From the NCBI GenBank assembly GCA_965246875.1, contig CBDFFU010000003.1, positions 248,001 through 312,000 on the forward strand: DNA of 64,000 nucleotides, in the 5' to 3' direction. Numbering within the stretch: position 1 is the first letter of the stretch; each line of letters starts with the position of its first letter. Source of the stretch: DASWYT01 sp965246875. Its GTDB lineage: Bacteria > Pseudomonadota > Alphaproteobacteria > Micavibrionales > SZUA-601. The position numbers and the translations under genes are program-made. Of this stretch, positions 1 to 8,177 are shown piece after piece. The notes beneath the pieces are model-generated. The model was not told the origin of the DNA. It saw only the letters and a program-made list of their open reading frames with translations, and ran no database searches.

Positions 1-106
1 GCAGCAAAACAATAAATTAAAAATTCTAATGCTTCGTAATACTTGACGGTTATAACATATCACCTTGTCGGATTTTTATACATCAATCCATTTCTACTTA
101 TAACTT

Positions 107-457
107 TTATGATTTCAAATACAGTTCTCTAAGAGAGCAACAAGATTGATTTAGCATACTTTCCAAATTCGATATTATTTCAAGGATACTTAAGGAGCTA
201 TATTCGTTTCGTTCAATTTTATTGAGATACAGCGAAATTCCAACAAGTCCAAGCTCCAGACTCGAGGAGCGCAACTTGTGCACACACTTATAAAATGAAA
301 CAGTATCATTTTTTGCAGCTGCCAGACGACTAAGTCTAAGAAAATCGGCAGCTTGATTATAAAACTTATCAATAAGATTAGAATAATCTTCACCAAATAA
401 CTGTTGCAAATAAGAAATTCTTTTAAGGTCAAAAAGCTTATTGTCTAACTTTTCCAT
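107..457 (-). CDS. Single-domain histidine phosphotransfer (Hpt) protein
   Basis: 116 aa, almost all helical in character. The stretch HKLRSSSLELG at residues 60-70 matches the Hpt signature HxLKGSxxxxG, with His60 as the likely phospho-accepting residue. It has no kinase or receiver domain, so it would shuttle phosphate between a hybrid kinase and a response regulator in the cytoplasm. It lies downstream of, and on the same strand as, the sigma-54 response regulator at 555-1922, with 97 bases between them, so the two may be cotranscribed. The hybrid kinases at 9.2-12.9 kb end in receiver domains without Hpt and are possible partners (inference). The canonical Gly of the motif is replaced by Ser. 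Confidence 0.75.
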   Translation of the reverse strand: MEKLDNKLFDLKRISYLQQLFGEDYSNLIDKFYNQAADFLRLSRLAAAKNDTVSFYKCVHKLRSSSLELGLVGISLYLNKIERNEYSSLSILEIISNLESMLNQSCCSLRELYLKS

Positions 458-554
458 GTCGCGCCCTTTATTGTTAAATTAAAATTGTTAAACTATGAGC
501 TATTTATAGTCACAAACAGTGGCAGTCATTTGAGTGTCTATTATTACGATTAGC

Positions 555-1922
555 TTATTGCTTGCGATAAATATTAGATTGACTGGTTTTTAGCAATCTG
601 GCAGCTTCGCTTACATTCCCATTACAGACACGTATTGCGTCTTTGATGATTAATTTTTCAAATATTTTCAGAGGCATTATATTTTCAGGCGTTTGAAAAA
701 TCTCTTTGCCTTCAATAAAATTAAAAGATTCAAATTTATCTTTTGCCGACAAGTTATCATTCACTAAATGAGATAGCATCTCACCCGTTATACAAATACC
801 GTCGTTCATAATTACAGCACGCCGTATACAGTTTTCAAGTTCGCGTACATTACCAGGCCATCGATGGCTTTTTAGTAACTTTCGCGCAGCATTATCAAAA
901 ACCTTAAAACTCTTCTTTTCTTCTTTACTACATTTTTCAAGAAAATGATCGCCAAGCTGTATAATATCATCTTCACGTTGACGTAATGGCGGTAACTGGA
1001 TTGGTATCACAGCAAGACGGTAATACAAATCTTCTCGCAATACATTATTTTTAATGGCATGGATAGGGTCGCGGTTAGTCGCACAAACAAACCTAATATT
1101 CGCTTGAAGCGTTTTATTGGAACCAACAGGTGTATACTCTCCCGTTTGAATAAAGCGCAGTAATTTTGATTGTAAGGCTATTGGCATTTCTGCTAACTCA
1201 TCTAAAAATAATGTTCCGTTGTGAGCACGTTTCGCTGCACCTTCACGATCATTAATCGCGCCTGTAAAAGCGCCCTTTACATGGCCAAAAACTTCACTTT
1301 CTAATAAATCAGCTGGTATAGCCGCGCAGTTGATTGATATCAGATTTTCATTTCGCCTTAAGCTTTGAATATGAATTGCATGCGCTGCAAGTTCTTTACC
1401 GGTACCATTCTCACCTGTGATCATCACTGACGCATTTGATTGCGCAGCACTTTCGATAATATTATAGACTGACTTCATCTCTTGTGAGCCTCCAATAAAA
1501 TTACAGAAGCTTGTCCGATTGGTTCTCTCATAGTTATTGACGATTTTATTAAGTTTTCTATTGTTGAAAATGTTATTGAGCGTAATATTTAATCGATCTT
1601 CATCAATAGGCTTTGAAATAAAATCAACTGCTCCCATTTGAATGGCGGCTATTGCATTATTGATACTCGTTTTGCTGGTAATCACAACAACGTCACACGG
1701 TGCGCGCATAATTTTTATATCTTTTAAAACATCCAGCCCATTTCCATCTGGAAGTTCTAAGTCTAATAAGATGACATCTGGATTATCACGTCTAATAACG
1801 GTAAGTGCATCTTCGGCAGTCTGTGCGATTTTACACATATAACCACCTTTAGTGGCAATCTTCTGATAAATCATAGCTGTTGGCAAAGCATCTTCAACAA
1901 TTAACACCGTCTGAATGGTCAT
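555..1922 (-). CDS. Sigma-54-dependent response regulator, NtrC/LuxO type
   Basis: 455 aa with three domains. An N-terminal receiver has the phospho-acceptor Asp54 in ILLDLELPDG. The central AAA+ domain has Walker A GENGTGKE at 170-177, the sigma-54 contact loop GAFTGA at 217-222 and Walker B GTLFLDE at 236-242. A C-terminal Fis-type HTH follows at about 425-455 (GNVSEAARLLKTS). All motifs needed to activate sigma-54 RNA polymerase are intact. It is divergent from the flagellin at 2153, which has a -24/-12 promoter, so it may work like FlbD/FlrC in flagellar control (inference); LuxO is the alternative comparison because of the adjacent Hpt gene. The start follows a short AT-rich leader. Confidence 0.9.
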   Translation of the reverse strand: MTIQTVLIVEDALPTAMIYQKIATKGGYMCKIAQTAEDALTVIRRDNPDVILLDLELPDGNGLDVLKDIKIMRAPCDVVVITSKTSINNAIAAIQMGAVDFISKPIDEDRLNITLNNIFNNRKLNKIVNNYERTNRTSFCNFIGGSQEMKSVYNIIESAAQSNASVMITGENGTGKELAAHAIHIQSLRRNENLISINCAAIPADLLESEVFGHVKGAFTGAINDREGAAKRAHNGTLFLDELAEMPIALQSKLLRFIQTGEYTPVGSNKTLQANIRFVCATNRDPIHAIKNNVLREDLYYRLAVIPIQLPPLRQREDDIIQLGDHFLEKCSKEEKKSFKVFDNAARKLLKSHRWPGNVRELENCIRRAVIMNDGICITGEMLSHLVNDNLSAKDKFESFNFIEGKEIFQTPENIMPLKIFEKLIIKDAIRVCNGNVSEAARLLKTSQSNIYRKQ

Positions 1923-2081
1923 GATAGAGAAGCTTTCTAAATTATGTCATTTTGAATATATTCGCAATTTGATTGTCACAAAGAAAAATTAAATTCCGTT
2001 TAAGAAATTATTATTGCAATGTAAAACAATCTATATGTTAAAAATCATGTACTTATAAGAATATCACCGCTTTTTCAAATC

Positions 2082-2097
2082 TGGCACAGTCTTCGCA
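2082..2097 (+). promoter_or_regulatory. Sigma-54 (-24/-12) promoter of the flagellin gene
   Basis: TGGCAC at 2082-2087 and TCGCA at 2093-2097. The invariant GG (2083-2084) and GC (2095-2096) are separated by exactly 10 bases, the spacing sigma-54 requires. The only deviation from TGGCAC-N5-TTGC is TC for TT in the -12 box. It sits 56 bases before the flagellin start, beside the gene for a sigma-54 activator. Confidence 0.85.
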
Positions 2098-2152
2098 ATA
2101 TGCTAAGCGAGCCAAGTATGGCTTTTAATGACCCAGAACAGGAGACTATCTC

Positions 2153-2980
2153 ATGCTAAATTCAATTCACACAAATTCAGGCGCCATGATTGCATTGCAG
2201 GCTCTGAACAATACAAATTCTGATCTTGAAAAAGTTCAAAAACGCATCTCAACCGGTTTTCGTGTTGCCGACAGCTATGATGATGGCGCAAGCTTTGCAG
2301 TTGCGCAGGGCTTACGTTCGACCAATAAAGGCCTTGAGGCTGTCGACGAACGTCTTGGCAATACAAAAGGCCTATTATCTTTAGCGCAAGATGGCTTGAC
2401 AGCAGTCTCAGACACACTTGGCAGTGCGCGCAAAGTGTTAGCGAAACTGTCTGATGCTAGTTTGAGTGCAACCGAACGTACACAATATAATTCAGATTAT
2501 ACAGCCCTTCGCAATGAAGTATCCAACACAGTCAACCAATCGTCGTTCAATGGCACTAACATTCTTTTAGGTGCTGCAACAACCAACGTTTTATTCAATG
2601 CAAGTGGTGGTTCATTTGCTTTGGTTGGTCAAGATGCACTGGGAGCCGCATTTACTGCAGGTCTTCCAGCCACCCCTCCTGCGACGGCAGCGGCAGCAGC
2701 AACATTGATTGCATCAGGCGGCGCGTTTACAACTTATGAAACGGGCGTTGGATCTTCTTTGTCGACGATCGGCGGCTACTCACGTTCCATCGATAATCAG
2801 AAGAAATTCGTTGCTTCTTTATCAGATGCAAACGTTGAAGGAATAGGCTCAATCGTCGATGCTGATCTGGCAAAAGATTCTGCTCGACTGCAATCGCTGC
2901 AAATTCGCCAGCAGCTTGGAACACAAGCTTTGAGCGTTGCTAATCAAGCCCCAAGTGCAATTGTTAGCCTGTTTAGATAG
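2153..2980 (+). CDS. Flagellin
   Basis: 275 aa. The N-terminal D0/D1 part (NSGAMIALQALNNTNSDLEKVQKRISTG region, residues 8-35) and the C-terminal D1/D0 part (LGTQALSVANQAPSAIVSLF) are typical of flagellins. The middle is a short variable alanine/threonine-rich region, so this is a small alphaproteobacterial-type flagellin without large surface domains. The product is exported by the flagellar type III apparatus and polymerises into the filament. An AGGAG site sits 8 bases before the ATG. Transcription probably starts from the sigma-54 promoter at 2082-2097 and ends at the hairpin at 3001-3030, so the gene appears monocistronic. No other flagellar gene is present in the window. Confidence 0.93.
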   Translation: MLNSIHTNSGAMIALQALNNTNSDLEKVQKRISTGFRVADSYDDGASFAVAQGLRSTNKGLEAVDERLGNTKGLLSLAQDGLTAVSDTLGSARKVLAKLSDASLSATERTQYNSDYTALRNEVSNTVNQSSFNGTNILLGAATTNVLFNASGGSFALVGQDALGAAFTAGLPATPPATAAAAATLIASGGAFTTYETGVGSSLSTIGGYSRSIDNQKKFVASLSDANVEGIGSIVDADLAKDSARLQSLQIRQQLGTQALSVANQAPSAIVSLFR

Positions 2981-3000
2981 TCTCTATACTTTAGTCTAGA

Positions 3001-3030
3001 AATCCCACCCCGATATGAGGTGGGATTTTT
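3001..3030 (+). terminator. Rho-independent terminator after flagellin
   Basis: AATCCCACC and GGTGGGATT form a perfect 9-bp stem with a short loop, followed by a T run. It begins 20 bases after the flagellin stop codon. Confidence 0.9.
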
Positions 3031-3264
3031 CTATATAATGTGAAAATGTTGACAAATACTAGTACTCTGATTTTGATTGATTTCGCTAATAAATAAGCCG
3101 AGTTGCCGTAGCGTTGGTTTGAAATGCTTATTAGCTTAAATATAAAATCCTATAGTTCGGTCAAAGTGGATGGAACTTAGCTGGGATGCGATAAACTGCT
3201 TTTTTAACATCACAAGCTGATCGATGGTATCTATTAACATGCCTGAAAACTATTACTGAATTTA

Positions 3265-3481
3265 TTATTTGATTATCCGGCCATATTTATGTGGGTAAAT
3301 CACGATGGCGCGTACCATAGCTAATGAATTAGGCTCTTTATCCACCCCTGCTTCAAACGCTGTTTCTAATGCGATCTTGATCAAGCGGGCACTTGTTATA
3401 ACCTCTCTCTTCGCATCAAAATCATGGGAGATTGAAATAATTGCGTGCAATTTTTTCAATAATTTCGCTGTCTGCCGCCAT
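3265..3481 (-). pseudogene. Possible frameshifted small gene of unknown function
   Basis: On the minus strand an ATG at 3481 follows an AAGG site and reads MAADSEIIEKIARNYF before a stop at about 3424. An overlapping frame then carries 64 codons of plausible protein (HDFDAKREVITSARLIKIAL onward, ending YPHKYGRIIK) to 3265 without an ATG start. The two frames overlap at a run of six A, a usual place for a slip. Together they would make a helical protein of about 70 residues. I do not recognise the family; it could be chance. Confidence 0.3.
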
Positions 3482-3808
3482 TTCTGTGCCTTTCTTATTA
3501 CTGGATTTCAGTTGTAACCATGTAACCTGTAACTGTGCATGTAACCCGTTTTGCCAGCCTCACGCTATAATACGGCTGCGCCCTTGCCGCCCGCATAGCA
3601 AAACTGGCAGGGAGGACCCAAGGCATTATTTGGCTTCGGCACGTTGGCGCTGTTCCGCCACGCGGTCTGCTTTTTGCATCTTGTCATCATGCTGGCGTTC
3701 ATGGCGGGAATCACGAAAATATTTCAAGCACTGTCCGGCGCATCGGGCTTAGCCACGGCATCAAACGATTGCTGCCAGGAAATGTTGTTCCGACCGGCAA
3801 AGTCCCTG

Positions 3809-3853
3809 AAGGGAGAGTGTGGTGGGCGCGGCGGTGTTCCGCGCCACACTCCC
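3809..3853. repeat. Imperfect inverted repeat
   Basis: GGGAGAGTGTGG and CCACACTCCCCC (10 of 12 paired) flank a GC-rich segment containing one GTGTTCC motif. It can form a long hairpin in the intergenic part of the decayed element. Confidence 0.5.
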
Positions 3854-3995
3854 CCTTTAGGGGGGAACACACGGAACACTGTTTAAAATCAACAACTTGC
3901 AAAACCGTGTTCCGGTGACTTTCACGCAACATATGAAACACCCGGAACACTCAATGTTTTCAATGTGTTTCCTGCAAATTACAGAAGCGGAACAC
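3834..3995. repeat. Cluster of GGAACAC / GTGTTCC motifs
   Basis: The 7-mer GGAACAC occurs on the plus strand at 3864, 3873, 3944 and 3989 and on the minus strand at 3834 and 3907, six times in about 160 bases. A near-match (GTGTTTCC) also lies in this stretch. It lies directly downstream of the AlpA-like gene of the decayed element. It could be iterons, recombinase arm sites or regulator sites; I cannot tell which. The stretch 3500-4000 has no convincing intact gene. Confidence 0.55.
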
Positions 3996-4007
3996 GAAAC
4001 ACGGCCA

Positions 4008-4226
4008 TCAATTTGCGTTGTCGAAATAGTCCTGGTCGTCGGTCGACTGGCACAGGCGGCTCTGCTCAAAATCCTCGATATCGCTTAAACGGTATTTGAC
4101 GCGCCCGCCAATCTTGATGAACTTCGGCCCGACACCCAGCCAGCGCCAGTGCTCCAGCGTCCGGCAGGACACGCTGAGCCGGTAAGACAGATCCGTTTGA
4201 TTAAAATGTTTAATTGGTGTTGTCAT
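4008..4226 (-). CDS. AlpA/excisionase-like helix-turn-helix protein
   Basis: About 72 aa. The stretch LSYRLSVSCRTLEHWRWLG followed by GPKFIKIGGRVKYRLSDIEDF is the MerR-like HTH_17 fold seen in AlpA and excisionase (Xis) proteins: a recognition helix, then the wing with GGRVKYR. The ATG at 4226 is preferred over the one at 4241 because a GGAGG site lies 9 bases before it. It follows the truncated serine recombinase on the same strand, and such genes in integrative elements usually control excision or element transcription. Its position suggests it belonged to the same decayed element. Confidence 0.75.
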   Translation of the reverse strand: MTTPIKHFNQTDLSYRLSVSCRTLEHWRWLGVGPKFIKIGGRVKYRLSDIEDFEQSRLCQSTDDQDYFDNAN

Positions 4227-4265
4227 CGCTTTGGCCTCCATGCCTGTGTTGCGTTGAAGTCATCG

Positions 4266-4796
4266 TCACTGCTTTGCGATGCACGAAATAGATGGCGGCA
4301 CGCCGCCCATCCACATGCCCTTGCGCTTGGATGCCGCCAGCTTGTCACGGATGCGTTCCCCGGTGACTTCGCGCTCAAATTGGGCGAAGGACAGCAGCAC
4401 GTTCAGTACTAACCGTCCCATCGATGTTGTCGTATTGAATTGCTGCGTGACTGAGACGAATGACACGTTGTACTTTTCGAACACCTCGATCACTTTTGAG
4501 AAATCAAGCAGCGAGCGCGTCAGGCGGTCGATCTTATAAACAACGACGACATCGATGCGGCCTGCCTCGATATCGGCCATCAGGCGTTTCAGTGCCGGGC
4601 GTTCGATATTGCCGCCGGAGAAGCCGCCATCGTCATAGCGGTCCGGCACCAGCAGCCAGCCTTCATGGCGCTGGGCGGCAATATAGGCCTCACCGGCTTC
4701 GCGTTGTGCATCCAGCGAGTTGAATTCCTGTTCCAGGCCTTCCTCGTGCGATTTACGCGTGTAGACCGCGCAACGGGTTTTTGTTTTTGTAATCAT
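4266..4796 (-). pseudogene. Truncated large serine recombinase (copy 1)
   Basis: About 176 aa: only the resolvase catalytic domain remains. Ser16 in VYTRKS is the expected nucleophile, and VVVVYKIDRLTRS plus FAQFEREVTGERIRDKLAASK complete the domain. The frame runs out after GMWMGGVPP in a short unrelated tail, where the intact copy at 36505-38040 continues with the recombinase and DNA-binding domains for over 300 more residues. The protein would lack the DNA-binding half and is probably inactive. The ATG overlaps the stop of the DUF2924 gene (ATGA), so the two were translationally coupled. Confidence 0.85.
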
Positions 4797-5251
4797 GTCC
4801 TGCCTCCCGTCTGGCGTTTCAGCCCAAAGAATAGAGGTCCTGACCATTGGGTACCGGTAATGGCGCGGGCGATGGAAGACAGGCTCTTGTAACGCTTGCC
4901 GCGATAGTCGAAGCCGTAATGCAGCACGGTCACTTCGTGAGTTTCTCCGTTATGCTCGCGCATCAGACGGGTTCCGGCGACTGGCTTGTCAGGCGAGACA
5001 GCACTGGCCTTTTTGATGGACTTGCCCTGCAGGTCCATATGCTGGCGGGCGTAAGTCTCCAGTCGCCGTTCCAGCGTTTTGCCGTCAGTGCCATAGGCCA
5101 GCTCCTGAATCCGGTAAGCCAGCCGCTTGACAAAATAAGGTTTGTTAAACGGCGGCGGTTCGGTTGCATGCAGTTCTTGCCACAGTTTCTTCAATTGGGG
5201 CGCAGTCATGCCCGGCAGCGCGGCGATGCGGGCAGTAATATTATTGCTCAT
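4793..5251 (-). CDS. DUF2924 protein (copy 1), partner of serine recombinase
   Basis: 152 aa. The pattern LPGMTAPQLKKLWQELHATEPPPFNKPYFVKRLAYRIQELAYG in the first half and GTRLMREHNGETHEVTVL...YRGKRYKSLSSIARAITGTQWSGPLFFGL in the second is the DUF2924 layout. The family is usually encoded just before a large serine recombinase in alphaproteobacterial integrative elements; its biochemical role is not established. An AAGGAGAAA site precedes the ATG. The paralogue at 36071-36505 has the same order and overlap with its recombinase but is clearly diverged. Confidence 0.85.
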   Translation of the reverse strand: MSNNITARIAALPGMTAPQLKKLWQELHATEPPPFNKPYFVKRLAYRIQELAYGTDGKTLERRLETYARQHMDLQGKSIKKASAVSPDKPVAGTRLMREHNGETHEVTVLHYGFDYRGKRYKSLSSIARAITGTQWSGPLFFGLKRQTGGRT

Positions 5252-5304
5252 GGCGAATTTTCTCCTTGCTGAGAAGTTTCGACATGAATGCTTCGACAGG
5301 CGGT

Positions 5305-5316
5305 GAAGTCCAGTTG
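5305..5316 (-). repeat. Leader motif ACTGGACTTC, copy 1
   Basis: On the minus strand, CAACTGGACTTC lies about 55 bases before the DUF2924 start. The same motif (TTGACTGGACTTC) precedes the second DUF2924 gene at 36017 and appears alone at 24544. Confidence 0.6.
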
Positions 5317-5319
5317 AAT

Positions 5320-6090
5320 GAGAGAAAACAGGGCAATATTCTGCGATTTTCGGCTGATTTATTTTGTGCTTTGGTCATAGAATAATGCTATGTCCGGGTG
5401 CGAAAACCGGCAATCAGCCACGATTGCGCTGCGGTTCCTTTCTCTGCGCCTGTCCGTGCCATTCCTGCTTAAAAGCGGCAGGCAAGCCTGTCGGACGAAA
5501 TGTTCAGCAAGTCCGCAATGCGAAATCAACGACTTGATCTGTCAGTACCGGCCTGGAACAGTACACAGCAAACAGAGAATATCAGGCCATTCAGAGAAGA
5601 ACTGCGCAGTGTTGCGCAAAGTGATGGATACCCGCCAGTACACAGAATACGGTCCATCACGCCCGGAAATGTGGCGGTCAGCGCGGGAAGGTTTCAAATT
5701 GAGAAAGTTCTAAATGGGATAAATGGCGGTGGGGACAGTCTATCGCGAACCTCTCTCAGGCACAATTCCCTGTTTTTCAGGGAAAATACAGGGAATTGTG
5801 TGTACAGGAAGCACCTTTTCTATATAAAATCATGCTTAATCCATTGGATTAACAATATTTTTTGTTCAATTTCGCGTGCAGAATAACAGGGAATTTTTGA
5901 ATAAGAACAGGGTGGTTAATCCTGTGAACAGGCAACCTAAATGTGTTTACAGCGTTTATAGTTAAAGCAAAGCTTTGTTTAGTACTGCACTTAGCGCAGT
6001 ATTCTGGAATCGGCCATTTTAATACCATAAATAAGTTAAAATTAGCAGTTTAGCAAATTAGGGGTTATTTGCCTTTTATAAAAACTGTCT
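5320..6090. other. Gene-poor left border of the accessory region
   Basis: No convincing protein gene. The stretch holds AATGGCGG at 5722-5729 (resembling the end of tRNA-Ser at 38340) and copies of an AATTCCCTGTT repeat at 5764-5895. The plus-strand open frames here have no ribosome-binding site or family resemblance. The end of the stretch probably contains the promoter of the fasciclin gene. Confidence 0.5.
5764..5895. repeat. AATTCCCTGTT repeats, left cluster
   Basis: Copies: AATTCCCTGTTT at 5764-5775 (+), CAGGGAAAA at 5778-5786 (-, partial), ACAGGGAATT at 5788-5797 (-), TAACAGGGAATT at 5884-5895 (-). The first three form an inverted pair that can fold into a hairpin. The same 12-mer occurs six times beside the recombinase and tRNA-Ser at 38.05-38.26 kb, so the two clusters probably mark the ends of one element. 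Confidence 0.7.
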
Positions 6091-6144
6091 TATATGCATT
6101 TTCATGACGTACTGTACGTCTATAACAATATGGAGATTAATTTC

Positions 6145-6705
6145 ATGTCTAAAATGATGATACGTGCTGCTGTTGCCGTTCTGGTGCTTGCCGGTTCCGT
6201 GATGTCGGCCCAAGCGGCCAATCCAATGGTTGGCGGCGCTGCAATGTATCCGACGAAAAATATCGTCGAGAACGCCTCACAATCCAAAGACCACACCACA
6301 CTGGTCGCCGCTGTCAAAGCCGCCGGCTTGGTGCCGACGCTGTCGAGCAAAGGCCCGTTCACTGTATTCGCACCTACGAACGAAGCGTTCGCCAAACTGC
6401 CAGCCGGTACCGTTGAAACGTTGGTCAAGCCTGAGAACAAAGCTAAGCTGACCACAATCCTGACCTATCATGTTGTCGCCGGTAATATGACAGCTGCCGA
6501 TCTGACTGCCAAGGCCAAAACCAATGATGGTAAAGTCATGCTGAAAACTGTACAGGGCGACGAGATCACCTTGATGATGGATGCTGATGGTAAATGGACA
6601 GTCGAAGATGCCAATGGCGGCAAAGCGATGATCACCATCGCCGACGTCAAGCAATCGAACGGTAACATCTTCGTCATCGACAGCGTGCTGATGCCGAAAA
6701 TGTAA
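6145..6705 (+). CDS. Secreted fasciclin (FAS1) domain protein
   Basis: 186 aa. The signal peptide (MSKMMIRAAVAVLVLAGSVMSAQAA) is followed by one FAS1 domain at about 45-185. The H1 region SSKGPFTVFAPTNEAFAKLP and the later YHVVAGN and NGNIFVIDSVLMP are diagnostic. FAS1 proteins mediate adhesion or surface binding outside the cytoplasm; the ligand is unknown. The ATG at 6145 is chosen because TGGAG lies 9 bases upstream and the signal peptide begins there. A terminator follows at 6728. Confidence 0.92.
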   Translation: MSKMMIRAAVAVLVLAGSVMSAQAANPMVGGAAMYPTKNIVENASQSKDHTTLVAAVKAAGLVPTLSSKGPFTVFAPTNEAFAKLPAGTVETLVKPENKAKLTTILTYHVVAGNMTAADLTAKAKTNDGKVMLKTVQGDEITLMMDADGKWTVEDANGGKAMITIADVKQSNGNIFVIDSVLMPKM

Positions 6706-6727
6706 TCTGAGATCACTAATTATAGTG

Positions 6728-6758
6728 AAAACGTCCGCCAACTTGCGGGCGTTTTTTT
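6728..6758 (+). terminator. Terminator after the fasciclin gene
   Basis: AAACGTCCGC pairs with GCGGGCGTTT (one G-T wobble), followed by seven T. Confidence 0.85.
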
Positions 6759-7097
6759 ATACGGATTTGCTAACAGTTGCAATCGCGCCCTGCTAATCAT
6801 ATACAAAACAAAGCAGAGTGGATAAAATCAAGTTGCTGCTGGCCCTTAAAAAATGCAGATGCTGGAAAATAATCCCTTCAAAAGGAAAATCAGATGACGA
6901 TTAATAAACACGCCCTAAGTCTTGGTACAACTGACAAAACGTAGCCGGTTTTAATAGATTATAGGTTTAAAGTGAAACACTTTAAAAAGTAAACTAATCT
7001 TCGTAAAGTTACGTAAACCTCCTCGCTCTGCATTTCACTGATCCTCTTGACCATACACTTCCAGGAATTATTTGCTTCATATGAAATTTACTAAACT
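6759..7097. other. Intergenic stretch without a recognised gene
   Basis: Only one weak candidate: an ATG at 6894 after AAAGGAAAATCAG opens a 16-codon frame ending at 6944, perhaps the remnant of a longer gene. Otherwise I see nothing. Confidence 0.4.
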
Positions 7098-8177
7098 ATG
7101 CTTTTTAAAAAACCATCCTTAGCTTCAGAGATCACTAACAAACGCATTGGCTTGTTAGAAGCTTTACCCCTTTGGGTAAAGCTTATTCCAATTGTATCTC
7201 AGTGGCTTTTCCTTTCGCTACGTTATGGCAGCGTGACACTCCCAAGTAGTGCCAATCCGCATATAACTTCAGGCGGCATGGTAGGAGAAGGTAAGCTCGA
7301 ATATTTCGAGATCATGGGTCACCACGCGCGAACAGCTACAGCACCTTATATCAGCGCTTTAGTCGGAGCAAACACATCAGCTGTCACAGTTGTTGCTATG
7401 GCTGAACATGGCTTACAGTTCCCCATTATCGCCAAGCCTGATATCGGCTGGTGTGGTTTTGGCGTTCAATTAATTGAAAACGAAAAACAACTAAAAGATT
7501 ATTTCGACAATTTCCCAGCCGGGCATACCGTAGTCATTCAGGAATATATACCCTTTGAAGGCGAAGCCGGAATTTTCTATGCCCGTCATCCTAGACAGGA
7601 AAAAGGCAAAATTATAGGCATGGTACTACGATATTTTCCGCGCGTGACAGGAGATGGTTTACGCAACGTTGGTTTATTAATCAGTGACGACCTCCGGCTG
7701 CAACGTTTACAGAAAGATGACCGACATGTCTTTTTGCATGATCAAAACTATGTTCCTGCCCAAGGTGAAATCGTTCGTTTGTCGATCATAGGATCGACCA
7801 GAGTGGGTGGATTATATCGTGATGGTACGAAGGAAGTTACTGATGATCTTACAAATGCCATAGATACTATTTCACAGGATATGAGAGAGTTCCATATCGG
7901 CCGCTTCGATGTACGCTATAAAACGCTAGCCGACCTTCACGCCGGGCGTTTTACGATCATTGAAGTCAACGGCTCAGGGTCAGAGGCGGTACATGCCTGG
8001 GACCCAAGCTACACGCTATGGCAGGCATTTAAAATTATTTTTGCGAAACAGCGTTTGCTGTTTCAAATTGCGGCAGCAAAGCGCTGTCAAGGCTATCGGC
8101 CAATAGGTATCGTTTGTTTGACTCGCCTATATTTTATGCAACAAAAACTTATCAAACGCTATCCGCCTTCACATTGA
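7098..8177 (+). CDS. ATP-grasp-type ligase-like protein
   Basis: 359 aa. The fold signature of ATP-grasp enzymes is visible: FPIIAKPDIGWCGFGVQLI (about residues 109-128) with the nucleotide-binding Lys, VVIQEYIPFEGEAGIFYAR as the E-x-Y-I segment, and FTIIEVNGSGSEAVHAWDP near 287-305 as the metal-binding ENGSG stretch. The substrate cannot be read from the sequence; D-Ala-D-Ala-ligase-like or carboxylate-amine ligase activity is possible. No signal peptide. It converges with the MprF-like membrane gene on the opposite strand and their last 26 bases overlap. Confidence 0.7.
   Translation: MLFKKPSLASEITNKRIGLLEALPLWVKLIPIVSQWLFLSLRYGSVTLPSSANPHITSGGMVGEGKLEYFEIMGHHARTATAPYISALVGANTSAVTVVAMAEHGLQFPIIAKPDIGWCGFGVQLIENEKQLKDYFDNFPAGHTVVIQEYIPFEGEAGIFYARHPRQEKGKIIGMVLRYFPRVTGDGLRNVGLLISDDLRLQRLQKDDRHVFLHDQNYVPAQGEIVRLSIIGSTRVGGLYRDGTKEVTDDLTNAIDTISQDMREFHIGRFDVRYKTLADLHAGRFTIIEVNGSGSEAVHAWDPSYTLWQAFKIIFAKQRLLFQIAAAKRCQGYRPIGIVCLTRLYFMQQKLIKRYPPSH

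Noticed and set aside
5390..5713. Plus-strand ORF of 107 codons in the left border
   Set aside because: No ribosome-binding site, no family resemblance, and it overlaps repeat and border sequence; composition looks like chance.
5722..5736. AATGGCGGTGGGGAC taken as a certain attachment core
   Set aside because: 12 of 15 matches with the tRNA-Ser end is suggestive, but the stretch is short and not unique enough; kept only as part of the island finding.
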